Source: Candidatus Gastranaerophilales bacterium
GTDB lineage: Bacteria; Cyanobacteriota; Vampirovibrionia; Gastranaerophilales; Gastranaerophilaceae
Length of the DNA stretch: 38,028 bases
Assembly (NCBI GenBank): GCA_944325115.1
Contig: CALUYX010000005.1
Location: forward strand, 1-38,028
Direction of reading: 5' to 3'
This document shows, one piece after another, positions 26,543 through 34,713 of the stretch. The notes under the pieces are model-generated. The model saw nothing but the letters and a program-made list of their open reading frames with translations. It did no database searches and was not told the DNA's origin. Numbering within the stretch: position 1 is the first letter of the stretch; the number at the start of each line of letters is the position of its first letter. The position numbers and the translations under genes were made by a program.

Positions 26543-27502
26543 CTACTCCAGAAAATCGGGACGTTGCTGCATTCTGTTTACATCAAGCGGTGTTTGCATA
26601 TTATTTATTCTGTCTGTTTCTTTTTCATATACTTGCTTAAAGTCAATGACGTTTTTCATTAATTTTTCGTCATCGCCTGTTAAGTTTTTTACCGCTTCAG
26701 ACACTGTTGTGGCCTTTTTAGCTTCAAGCGAAGACAGTGTATCCATATTTTTTGAGCTGCTGCTTCTTAGCTTGTTTTTCAAAATAACAATTTCAACACG
26801 TCTGTTTTTTTCTTTATCTTTTTGCGAGTTGCCTTTTGCAACAGGGACAGTGTCGGCGTATCCTGCTGCAATAAAAATTGAGGGATTAAAGCCGTAATGA
26901 GAAATTAAGTATCTTACAATGCTTGACGCTCTTGCGCTTGATAATTCCCAATTGGATGGATATATAGGATTACTTATAGGGTCAGAATCGGTGTGTCCTT
27001 CGACCCTTATTATATGTATTGCAAATTTTTCTTTTATTAATTTTGCAACAGTGTCAAGAGGTACCAAGGAGTCTTTAGAGATATCAGCCGAACCTGATTC
27101 AAAAGTAAGAGCGTTATCTTGCAGTTTGATAACAAGCCCTCTGTCGTCAATCTCGGCATTAAGTCCGTCTATGTTCATATTGTCTATGCTGTTTTTAATT
27201 TCATCATATGAATCAGCTTCGTATCTTGGGCTGAGATATTCAAGCATCAACGGGCTGCTTCCTGAGCCCACTCCGTCAAGTATGGAGTCTGAGCCGCTAA
27301 GAATACTTTCTTGTCCGTCAAAAACTGCTGATTGAAAAGCTTTTTTAAGTGCGTCTTCTAATTTTGCAAAATCGCTTACATCAACTTGTGATAGTGCATA
27401 AAGAACAACAAAAGTTGCAAAAAGCAGTGTCATAAAGTCGGCGTAAGAAACCAGCCACCTCTCAAGGTTTTCATGTTCTTCGTGCTTTTTCTTTCTTGCC
27501 AT
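26543..27502 (-). CDS. motB: MotB-like stator/OmpA-domain protein
   Basis: This 319-aa protein has a short basic N-terminus and one transmembrane helix with the ion-channel aspartate D22 in SYADFMTLLFATFVVLY. A plug/linker with Ser-, Gly- and Asp-rich sequence follows, and a C-terminal OmpA peptidoglycan-binding domain (VEGHTDSDPI, ELSSARASSIVRYL, RRVEIVIL). This is the architecture of the flagellar stator MotB. The ATG overlaps the motA stop by one base (TAATG). A C-terminal extension of about 80 residues follows the OmpA domain. No flagellar structural genes are in the window, so a non-flagellar ion-driven motor is also possible. Confidence 0.9.
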   Translation of the reverse strand: MARKKKHEEHENLERWLVSYADFMTLLFATFVVLYALSQVDVSDFAKLEDALKKAFQSAVFDGQESILSGSDSILDGVGSGSSPLMLEYLSPRYEADSYDEIKNSIDNMNIDGLNAEIDDRGLVIKLQDNALTFESGSADISKDSLVPLDTVAKLIKEKFAIHIIRVEGHTDSDPISNPIYPSNWELSSARASSIVRYLISHYGFNPSIFIAAGYADTVPVAKGNSQKDKEKNRRVEIVILKNKLRSSSSKNMDTLSSLEAKKATTVSEAVKNLTGDDEKLMKNVIDFKQVYEKETDRINNMQTPLDVNRMQQRPDFLE

Positions 27503-28275
27503 TAAGCTTTAGCCTCACTACTTGTAGCTTTTCTATCAAGAAGGAATGTCTGAAGTTTTCTTTCAATTAAAGCAGGGCTTTCTCCTGCTTGTATTGCAAG
27601 AACTCCGGATATTATTATTTCCTTTGCAACAAATATTTTTTGATATTTTTGCTTAATCCTTGTTGAATAAGGTATTGTAATCAAGTTTGCAAGGAACAGA
27701 CCGTAAATTGTTGCAACAAACGCAACAGCAATACCTGCACCCAGTTTTGAGGGGTCTGAGAGGTTTTGCATAACTTGAATAAGACCCATAACCGCACCTA
27801 TGATACCAAGGGTAGGTGCGTAACCGCCTGCTGATTCAAAAACTTTTGCACCTGTTTGTACTTTGTCTTCAAGCCTTGCAAGTTGATTTTCCATCATTTC
27901 TCTTACAAGTGAGGGGTCGGCACCGTCTGCTACTGCTTCAAAGCCAAGAGTAAGAAGCGTGTCAGGCGACTTTTTTGCTTCTTTTTCAAGAACAATTACC
28001 CCTTCTTTTCTTGCTTTTTGGCTAAAATCAACAATTTCAGCAATAAGTTTTTCCATATCAGGTACTTCGTTAAAATAAACTGTTTTAATGAGCGAAAATG
28101 CTATTTTAAAGTCTGCAACGGGAAAGCTTAGAAAAACCGCACCCGATGTTCCGCCAATTACGATAAAAGCTGCCGTAATTTGCAGAATTTGTCCGATATT
28201 TCCGCCCTCCATAATCATGCCGGTTAAAATGAAGGCAAATCCTAAAAAAGTTCCTATTACTGCTGCAAAATCCAT
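27502..28275 (-). CDS. motA: MotA/PomA-like stator subunit
   Basis: This 257-aa inner-membrane protein has four predicted transmembrane helices: two near the N-terminus (AAVIGTFLGFAFILTG and ITAAFIVIGGTSGAVFL) and two around residues 140-205 (APTLGIIGAVMGLIQVM and GIAVAFVATIYGLFLANLI). A large cytoplasmic loop lies between the pairs. The PTLGIIGAVMGLI block is the stator channel signature. It pairs with MotB, which is translationally coupled to it. GGAG lies 9 nt upstream of the ATG. It starts the three-gene motA-motB-patatin unit. Confidence 0.92.
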   Translation of the reverse strand: MDFAAVIGTFLGFAFILTGMIMEGGNIGQILQITAAFIVIGGTSGAVFLSFPVADFKIAFSLIKTVYFNEVPDMEKLIAEIVDFSQKARKEGVIVLEKEAKKSPDTLLTLGFEAVADGADPSLVREMMENQLARLEDKVQTGAKVFESAGGYAPTLGIIGAVMGLIQVMQNLSDPSKLGAGIAVAFVATIYGLFLANLITIPYSTRIKQKYQKIFVAKEIIISGVLAIQAGESPALIERKLQTFLLDRKATSSEAKA

Positions 28276-28385
28276 TATAAAATCTCCGATATTTTACTAT
28301 ATTATCCTTAAAACGGTTTGTATAATATCAACCGTTCAATTGAATTATAATAATTCTAGCATTTTTAAGGCTTTTTATCAAAAAT

Positions 28386-28413
28386 TTTACAAAATCAATT
28401 TTTCTCATATAAT
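28386..28413 (+). promoter_or_regulatory. Promoter of leuC paralogue 2
   Basis: TTTACA at 28386-28391, a 16-bp spacer and a perfect TATAAT at 28408-28413. The ATG is about 20 nt downstream of the expected start, with GGAGGAG between them. Confidence 0.6.
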
Positions 28414-28439
28414 AGTTATGTAGTTTTGGAGGAGATAGC

Positions 28440-29681
28440 ATGTCCGGTTTAACATTAGCTCAAAAGATAATTTCTAATCATTGCGGTAAGACAGTTTCTC
28501 CGGGAGAACTTGTCATAGCTAATGTTGATGTTGCTGCAGTTCAAGATGGTACCGGTCCTTTGACCATTCAAGAATTTAAAAAACTCGGAAAAGATAAGCT
28601 TGCTAATCCCAAACGAACAATTTTATTTATTGACCATGCTGCACCAAGCCCAAGAAAAGAGCTTTCTAATTCGCACATAGTTATTAGAGAGTTTGCCAAA
28701 GAATATGGTGCAGTGCTTTCTGATATTGGTGAGGGTGTTTGTCACCAAAGACTTGTTGAGAGTTTTGTAAACCCGGGGGAAATACTTGTTGGTGCTGATT
28801 CTCACACTTGTACATCAGGTGCATTGGGCGCTTTTGCAACCGGTATGGGTTCAACGGATATCGCTGTAGTATTTGCCCTTGGAAAAACTTGGTTAAAGGT
28901 TCCATCTTCATTTAAAATTGTTGTAAACGGCAAATTTAGAGAAAATGTAACATCTAAAGATATAATGTTGTATTTAATAGGTAAAATTGGTGCTGATGGT
29001 GCTACATACAGGGCTTTAGAGTTCTGTGGTGATACAATTAAGAACATGTCAATGGCAGAGCGCTTTACGCTTGCAAACATGGCTGTTGAAGCAGGTGCCA
29101 AGGCAGGACTTTTTGAAACAGATGAAAAAACTCTTGAGTTTTTGAGTGAAAACGGTCGCGCTGATAAGTACAAAGAAATATTAATGGATGAAGATGCTCA
29201 ATATGAACGTGTAATAGAAATTAATGCGCAAGATATTGAGCCTTGCGTTTCTTGTCCGCATACGGTAGATAATGTTAAATTTGCAAAAGAACTAAATAAC
29301 GTAAAAATTAATCAAGTCTTTGTAGGAACCTGTACAAACGGCAGGATAGAAGATTTGCGTGTAGTTGCTAATGTTCTAAAAGGCAAAAAGAAGCATCCCG
29401 ATGTTCGTATGATTATAGTGCCTGCTTCCCCAAAAATATATTTGCAAGCTATTAAAGAAGGTTTGATGGAAATTTTTGCACAAGCGGGTGCCACATTCTT
29501 GCCTGCAGGCTGCGGTCCATGTGTTGGTGTTCACGGCGGTATACTTGGCGATGGTGAAGTATGTCTTGCAACACAAAACAGAAATTTTCAAGGCAGAATG
29601 GGCAACACAAAGGGATTTATTTATTTATCATCCCCTTATGTTGCCGCAAAATCTGCTATAGCCGGTTTTATAACCTGTTAA
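28440..29681 (+). CDS. LeuC-type dehydratase large subunit (paralogue 2)
   Basis: The 413-aa protein has the same aconitase-superfamily fold as the 21878 gene: [41 protein letters not shown] and AGCGPCVGVHGG with the three cluster cysteines. Length is again that of the two-subunit class. The two copies differ clearly in sequence, so they are ancient paralogues and probably have different substrates (isopropylmalate/citramalate versus homoaconitate, dimethylmalate or aconitate). It has its own promoter and a strong GGAGGAG. No leuD lies beside it. Its stop codon directly abuts the stop of the opposing 29682 gene. Confidence 0.85.
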   Translation: MSGLTLAQKIISNHCGKTVSPGELVIANVDVAAVQDGTGPLTIQEFKKLGKDKLANPKRTILFIDHAAPSPRKELSNSHIVIREFAKEYGAVLSDIGEGVCHQRLVESFVNPGEILVGADSHTCTSGALGAFATGMGSTDIAVVFALGKTWLKVPSSFKIVVNGKFRENVTSKDIMLYLIGKIGADGATYRALEFCGDTIKNMSMAERFTLANMAVEAGAKAGLFETDEKTLEFLSENGRADKYKEILMDEDAQYERVIEINAQDIEPCVSCPHTVDNVKFAKELNNVKINQVFVGTCTNGRIEDLRVVANVLKGKKKHPDVRMIIVPASPKIYLQAIKEGLMEIFAQAGATFLPAGCGPCVGVHGGILGDGEVCLATQNRNFQGRMGNTKGFIYLSSPYVAAKSAIAGFITC

Positions 29682-30386
29682 TTAAGCTTCTTGAGCAAGT
29701 TCTTCTTCAGATTCTTCCTCTGAATCAGTTCCATCTGTGTCTTCGTTTATTTTGTCAATAAGTTCATTCATATTTTTTGCCATTTTATCTCTAATGGCAT
29801 TCATATTGCTTTTGTCTGCGCTTTCAGTCTGTTCTGCTTCATTATCTATTGCATCCTTAGCTCCGCCATCGAGTCCTTTTCCGGTGCCAGAAAGCGCGCC
29901 CTTAGCTCCGCCATCGAGCATATTTGTGTCATTTAGCCCGAGAGCATTTTTAAGACCGGTGCCAAATAGTCCGCCAAGCGCACCCAAGAGTCCGCCTTGC
30001 ATAAAGCCGCTTGCTACTGCTTCTTGTGCGCTCTCATTTCCGCCAATGGCTTGACCTACGGCACTTCCGAATACTCCTCCAAGGGTTACCATACCAACAA
30101 GTCCGCCAATTATTTTGCCAAAAATATTTCCATCTTCTTGTTTTTCTTCTTGTGCAGCCATATTCTCGACTTCAGGTTCATTGGTGATTTCCAGTGTTTT
30201 GCCTTTTGGTTCTGCTTGAGCAAAAATGCTGCCAGCTTCGTTTGCTCCTGCTGTTGTCTGGTTTGGGTCTGAATATATGCTTGTATCTTGAGTTTTTTCT
30301 GTTTCTTGTGTTGATTTTGCCTCGTCATTTTTGATGTAGGGGTTTTGCATGCCTTTGTATTGCGTGTTTTCAATCGTGTTTGTCAT
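29682..30386 (-). CDS. Glycine-zipper protein with acidic tail
   Basis: This 234-aa protein begins MTNTIENTQYKGMQNPY. It has three parts: a hydrophilic, probably disordered first 90 residues; a Gly/Ala-rich segment with GxxxG repeats (IIGGLVGMVTLGGVFGSAVGQAIGG, about 100-125, and GGLLGALGGLFGTGLKNALG, about 140-160); and an acidic C-terminus (DSEEESEEELAQEA). LDGGAKGAL and LDGGAKDAI form a small internal repeat. The middle could insert in a membrane. There is no signal peptide. AGAGG precedes the ATG at 30386, so the 9-codon extension is dropped. Function is unknown. It may be a surface, phage-derived or pore-forming protein, but nothing settles this. Confidence 0.6.
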   Translation of the reverse strand: MTNTIENTQYKGMQNPYIKNDEAKSTQETEKTQDTSIYSDPNQTTAGANEAGSIFAQAEPKGKTLEITNEPEVENMAAQEEKQEDGNIFGKIIGGLVGMVTLGGVFGSAVGQAIGGNESAQEAVASGFMQGGLLGALGGLFGTGLKNALGLNDTNMLDGGAKGALSGTGKGLDGGAKDAIDNEAEQTESADKSNMNAIRDKMAKNMNELIDKINEDTDGTDSEEESEEELAQEA

Positions 30387-30476
30387 AAAAATATTCCTCT
30401 CTTTTAATATCACATTTGTATATACTATTTATAAAAATTTTCGTGAAAAAAAAATTACAAATTAATTAATATTACG

Positions 30477-30505
30477 TTTACAAAAATTAATAAATTGTAT
30501 AAAAT
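30477..30505 (+). promoter_or_regulatory. Promoter of the 59-aa membrane-protein gene
   Basis: TTTACA at 30477-30482 and TAAAAT at 30500-30505 with a 17-bp spacer. Confidence 0.45.
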
Positions 30506-30535
30506 AGTTTTGTAAAGATATTTGGAGTTTATAAA

Positions 30536-30715
30536 ATGCTAAAGTTTATTTTGCTTGTAATTTTAATTGCGCTTGGCTGGTATGCGTATAACAATGTTGA
30601 TTTTAAAAATATTGTCCCTGACACAACGGAAGCAATAAAAAATACAAGCCTTATAAATACAGTAAATACAAGACGCGAAAACAGAAAAAACGAACTGGAA
30701 CAACTCGGCTATTAA
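30536..30715 (+). CDS. Small membrane-anchored protein (59 aa)
   Basis: This ORF has GGAG 9 nt upstream of its ATG. The first 18 residues (MLKFILLVILIALGWYAY) form one transmembrane helix, followed by a polar, basic and helical tail (RRENRKNELEQLGY). It is predicted to be an inner-membrane single-pass protein with its tail in the periplasm or cytoplasm. No family is recognised. It precedes the 30784 gene by 68 nt and may share its message. Confidence 0.65.
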   Translation: MLKFILLVILIALGWYAYNNVDFKNIVPDTTEAIKNTSLINTVNTRRENRKNELEQLGY

Positions 30716-30783
30716 TAAATATAAATCCCTCCTGACAAAAAATATTTTTTTTGTTTTTTGTATGCGTATCAAGGGAGGGAAGT

Positions 30784-31197
30784 ATGAAAATAGCACTAAA
30801 TACACATTATGTTAGACCAAAATTTAACTGCGGTTCTTTGAGTTTTTCTTCAAAAACACAAACTCAATCAGATAAAGATGATGTCGAAAAGCTTTACTTG
30901 TGTTTACAGGAAATATCTAAAAGTGTTGACCCTACTGATGACAAGCAAGTAAAAAAAGCAGCAAACATTCTTTATACAACAATTGATTCAGAGGTTAATC
31001 CTAAGGAAGAAACTCACGATAAAAATCGTGCCGCAGGTGTTTTAAGAGTTGTAAGAGAACTTGCGGATAAGAATTGCAGTGACTATCTGAGCGCCGATAA
31101 GTCCGCCAAGTCTTTTGGCTCTTCAGATGCAGTTTTGCTTGAAACAAGGGCGATGGCAAAAAGAATAGTTAAAGAATATTATTTTTGTAAATATTAA
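30784..31197 (+). CDS. Short-leader protein of unknown function (137 aa)
   Basis: ATG 30784 is chosen because GGGAGGGAAG lies directly upstream. The N-terminus MKIALNTHYVRPKFNCGSLSF ends in the hydrophobic-S-F-S-S motif at about 19-22, shared in style with the other short-leader proteins here. The rest is helical, rich in Asp, Lys and Ala, with three further cysteines. No domain is recognised. It ends 3 nt before the helicase-nuclease gene, so the two are probably cotranscribed. Confidence 0.6.
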   Translation: MKIALNTHYVRPKFNCGSLSFSSKTQTQSDKDDVEKLYLCLQEISKSVDPTDDKQVKKAANILYTTIDSEVNPKEETHDKNRAAGVLRVVRELADKNCSDYLSADKSAKSFGSSDAVLLETRAMAKRIVKEYYFCKY

Positions 31198-31200
31198 CAG

Positions 31201-34200
31201 ATGAATTTAAAAGAAACACTTGATATTAAGAATAAATGCACTCCTAACAAAAAACAACAGGAGTGCATTGATTTGCTTAAAGGCTCAATTATGGTACTTG
31301 CAGGTCCCGGTACGGGTAAAACTTTTACCGTTATCGAGAGAATTAGTCATATGCTGGATTTTGGTATTGAGCCTGAGAAAATCCTATGTTTAACATTTTC
31401 CGATGCTGCAGCTCAAGAGATGAAAAAAAGGCTTTCGGATAAAAGACCCCTTGACGGTATGCGTGTTAATGCCTGCACTTATCACAGTTTTTGCTTTGAT
31501 ATTATACAGAATTATCCTGAGTTTTTTGAGGAATATTCAACATTTCAAATAATCAATAACACGGCAAAAAGAAGCTTGATAAGAAGATGCATTGATGAGC
31601 TTGATACAACCTATTTTAAGACAGATTCCGGGAATAAATACCATTTTGCAAAAGAAATACTTAATGGTATTGAAGATATCAAAAAAAACCTTATAGAAAA
31701 GGACGAGTATTTTTATAATCTTGAAAATCATCCCCAGTGGGGCGGTGCGATTAATGACGTTAAGGCTAAAATTAAGCAAGCACTTAATGATAAAAAAAGA
31801 GTTTTAAAAAAAGATGAAAATCTCCTTAGTGCTTTAGAAAAAAAAGTCGGGCGCGCAAGAGAATTGTGGGGATTTTACGAGTGCTATAGTAACTATATGC
31901 ACGATGAGGGGTATATAGATTTTACCGATATGATTTCTCTTGTTATAAAGAAATTTAAGACAACCCCTGTTCTTTTAGACATTATTTCAAAAAAATATGA
32001 CTATTTTTTGGTTGATGAGTATCAAGATACAAACCCTGCGCAAAATACCTTGATTTTTAACCTTGTTGATTCAAAAGAAGAGAAAAATGTTTTTGTCGTT
32101 GGTGATGACGACCAGATTATTTATGGTTTTCAAGGAGCACAAATCGATAACCTTGAAATATTCCTGCGTAAATATCCAAATACTAAAGTTATATGCTTAG
32201 ATGAGAATATGCGCTCTACTCAGTCAATTTTAGATTTGAGCGAGCAAGTTGTTATGCAGGATGAGAAAAGACTCGAGAATAACCCCGAGTTTAAAAAATA
32301 TGAAATAAAAAAACATCTGAGCGCAAAAAATCCTGATTTGTACGATAAAAATACAAAGCCGATTCTTAGGATTTATGAAGATTTAGAGCATGAATACTCT
32401 TCAATTGCCGATGAAATAGAAACAATAGTATCATCTAATCCTGAAGCAGCAGGTAAAATTGCCGTTCTGACAAAATCTAACGAAGAGCTTGCTGAGTTTG
32501 CACAATTACTTAGGGCGAGGAATATCCCCTGTGATTTAAAGGATGGAAAAAGCATTTTTGCGGTTAAATCGTCAATTTTGACAATATTTTATCTAAAAAT
32601 GCTTGTGAATCCTCAAATAAATTCTGACAAAATCTTTCCTTTGTTGTTGTCACCTCCTTTTAATATAAATATAAACGACTACAACGATATCTTGGCAAAT
32701 TCTTATCTTCATAAAAACCGTGATTTTATTTCGGATATTTATGAAATGAAAGACAAAAACTGGGTTGAGCCGGATAAGATAAATAAATTTATTTCTGATT
32801 ATGAATATCTGAATGAAGTTAAAAATTCACAAAATATCTACTCACTTTTGCTCGAAGTTGTTAATAAAACAGGTCTTCTTGAGTATTTTGCAAATAATAA
32901 TTCAGATATTGAAGATAATATTAGCGCGCTCAAAAAAATCGTTTGCGAAGCGAGAGATTTTTATAATTCCAATAAAACCGCAACTCTGGATGATTTTGTA
33001 GAATATCTTGATGACGCTCTTGAAAATAATACTCCAATACTTACGGAAAAATCTTTCCCTGATTCAAACTCTGTTAAGTTAATTACTCTGCACTCCTCTA
33101 AAGGCAGAGAGTTTGACTATGTCTTTATACCTACTTTGGAACAAGGCAAATGGGAATCTTCACGAGATGACACCATCATGCCTAAAATTCCACTAAAGAG
33201 AGTTATTGAAGAAGATGAAAAGAAGGTTCTAAAAAATTCGGAAAAATTAAAACTTTTGTTTGTTGGTATTACAAGAGCAAAACACAAATTGTATCTTAGT
33301 GTTCCAAAGAAAATAGCAGGCAAGGAAAAACTTCTTACGACTTTTATTTCTTCTGTTTCAGATAATTATCTTCAAAAAGAAGAAGTTTTGTATACAAAAA
33401 ATAATTATATTTCAGAGCTTGTAAAATCCATAAAATATGAACATGACTACAAGGATGATTTGCAAAACTTCATCCGCTCTTCTTTTGAAACTCTTTCAAT
33501 AAGCCCAAGCATGCTTAATTGTTACCTAAACTGCCCGAGACAGTTTCTGTACAATTATATTTTAAAACTTTCCTCTCTAAATGGTGTTAATGACACTCTA
33601 AGCTATGGTAATGTTGTCCATAAAACTATTGAAAATTTTTCTAAGAAATCAAAAGCTCAAGCTTCATATCTTGAAATTCAAGATTTTTTATCGGAATTTA
33701 AAAAGCAATGTGCTATGACCCCTTTTTCTGCTAGAAGTGCAAGAAATGAGTATTTGCAAAAAGGTGAGGAAAATCTTACAAAGTTTTATAGTTATTTGAC
33801 GCTTACTAATCTTAATACGCTCTACAGTACGGAGTTAAATATAGAAACAACTCTTGGAAGTGAAATTAAAATTAACGGCAAAATTGACAGGCTTGAATTG
33901 TGCGAAAATGGCGATTTTATAATCAAAGACTTTAAAACGGGTGCTGCAAAAAATAAATATCAAATCAAAGAAGGCGGAGCTTATGAGCATTATTTGAATC
34001 AGCTGAGGTTCTACAAGCTTCTTGTTGAAAAGAAATTTGATAAGAAAGTTGCACAGGCGCATTTAGTCTTTGTAGAACAATTTGACAAAAATTTTGCTAT
34101 GGATATGAATGAAGATGACAACAATTTAATTGTTGATAAAATAAAAGAGGTACACGCAAATATCTCATCACAAAAATTTGAGCCTACAAGTGATGATAGT

Positions 34201-34251
34201 AAATGCAAGTACTGCGACTTTAAGCAAATGTGCAAGCTTAATCTGCTTTAA
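31201..34251 (+). CDS. UvrD/Rep-type helicase fused to RecB-family Fe-S nuclease
   Basis: The 1016-aa protein has an SF1A helicase core: Q-motif region (TPNKKQQECIDLL), Walker A AGPGTGKT (34-41), Walker B VDEYQDTNPAQ, motif III GDDDQIIYGFQGA, motif V LHSSKGREFDYVFIP and motif VI LFVGITRAKHKLYLS. From about residue 765 comes a PD-(D/E)xK nuclease: SPSMLNCYLNCPRQFLYNY, then GKIDRLELC and DFKTG. A cysteine set (C in NCPRQF plus C-x2-C-x5-C in CKYCDFKQMC) fits a 4Fe-4S clamp as in AddB. This single-chain AddA/AddB-like arrangement suggests a role in double-strand break processing or DNA repair. The stop overlaps the opposing YhcH gene by 14 bp. Confidence 0.92.
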   Translation: MNLKETLDIKNKCTPNKKQQECIDLLKGSIMVLAGPGTGKTFTVIERISHMLDFGIEPEKILCLTFSDAAAQEMKKRLSDKRPLDGMRVNACTYHSFCFDIIQNYPEFFEEYSTFQIINNTAKRSLIRRCIDELDTTYFKTDSGNKYHFAKEILNGIEDIKKNLIEKDEYFYNLENHPQWGGAINDVKAKIKQALNDKKRVLKKDENLLSALEKKVGRARELWGFYECYSNYMHDEGYIDFTDMISLVIKKFKTTPVLLDIISKKYDYFLVDEYQDTNPAQNTLIFNLVDSKEEKNVFVVGDDDQIIYGFQGAQIDNLEIFLRKYPNTKVICLDENMRSTQSILDLSEQVVMQDEKRLENNPEFKKYEIKKHLSAKNPDLYDKNTKPILRIYEDLEHEYSSIADEIETIVSSNPEAAGKIAVLTKSNEELAEFAQLLRARNIPCDLKDGKSIFAVKSSILTIFYLKMLVNPQINSDKIFPLLLSPPFNININDYNDILANSYLHKNRDFISDIYEMKDKNWVEPDKINKFISDYEYLNEVKNSQNIYSLLLEVVNKTGLLEYFANNNSDIEDNISALKKIVCEARDFYNSNKTATLDDFVEYLDDALENNTPILTEKSFPDSNSVKLITLHSSKGREFDYVFIPTLEQGKWESSRDDTIMPKIPLKRVIEEDEKKVLKNSEKLKLLFVGITRAKHKLYLSVPKKIAGKEKLLTTFISSVSDNYLQKEEVLYTKNNYISELVKSIKYEHDYKDDLQNFIRSSFETLSISPSMLNCYLNCPRQFLYNYILKLSSLNGVNDTLSYGNVVHKTIENFSKKSKAQASYLEIQDFLSEFKKQCAMTPFSARSARNEYLQKGEENLTKFYSYLTLTNLNTLYSTELNIETTLGSEIKINGKIDRLELCENGDFIIKDFKTGAAKNKYQIKEGGAYEHYLNQLRFYKLLVEKKFDKKVAQAHLVFVEQFDKNFAMDMNEDDNNLIVDKIKEVHANISSQKFEPTSDDSKCKYCDFKQMCKLNLL

Positions 34252-34705
34252 TTTTTACTATGACTTTTTTAATTTTCTCACACTTATCTTCGCAACATAG
34301 CATAGGCGCATGTACGTCTTGAGGGAAGAATATTGCAAAGTCGCCTTCTTTTACATTTATCACATTCGGGCAGTTGGAATCTTCCTTGAGTTTTAAAAAT
34401 TCTACATCTTTTTCGCTATCATAAGGTATGTCTTGCAAGAAGTTATCTATAAGGGCAAAATCCATCCTCTCGCTGCCTGATATTACATATTGTATGTCTA
34501 TATATTCTCTGTGTGCTTCAAATTTTGCCAGATGAGGCAACTTTGTTTCAAGCTCTTGCACGTTAGCGTATATGCCCTCTGCTATTTCATGTCTGCCGCA
34601 GGGCATGTTTTTTAAATCGTTATTTATAATAAATTCAAAGCCTTTTTTAATTTTATCGCCAAGATTGTAGTAGCAGCTTGCATTTTTAATAGTATCAAAT
34701 ATCAT
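34238..34705 (-). CDS. YhcH/YjgK/YiaL family protein
   Basis: The 155-aa cupin-like protein matches the DUF386 family: MPCGRHEIAEGIYANVQE, EAHREYIDIQYVISG, FAIFFPQDVHAPMLC and a closing VKIKAD. The conserved His and Glu residues (H in EAHREYIDIQ, H in DVHAP) form a metal site in family structures. E. coli YhcH lies in the sialic-acid operon and binds zinc; the family is linked to sugar metabolism, but the reaction is unsettled. AGAGG lies about 5 nt before the ATG. It is 8 nt downstream of the glycosyltransferase 2 gene, so the two are probably cotranscribed. Confidence 0.9.
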   Translation of the reverse strand: MIFDTIKNASCYYNLGDKIKKGFEFIINNDLKNMPCGRHEIAEGIYANVQELETKLPHLAKFEAHREYIDIQYVISGSERMDFALIDNFLQDIPYDSEKDVEFLKLKEDSNCPNVINVKEGDFAIFFPQDVHAPMLCCEDKCEKIKKVIVKIKAD

Positions 34706-34713
34706 ATAGACCT

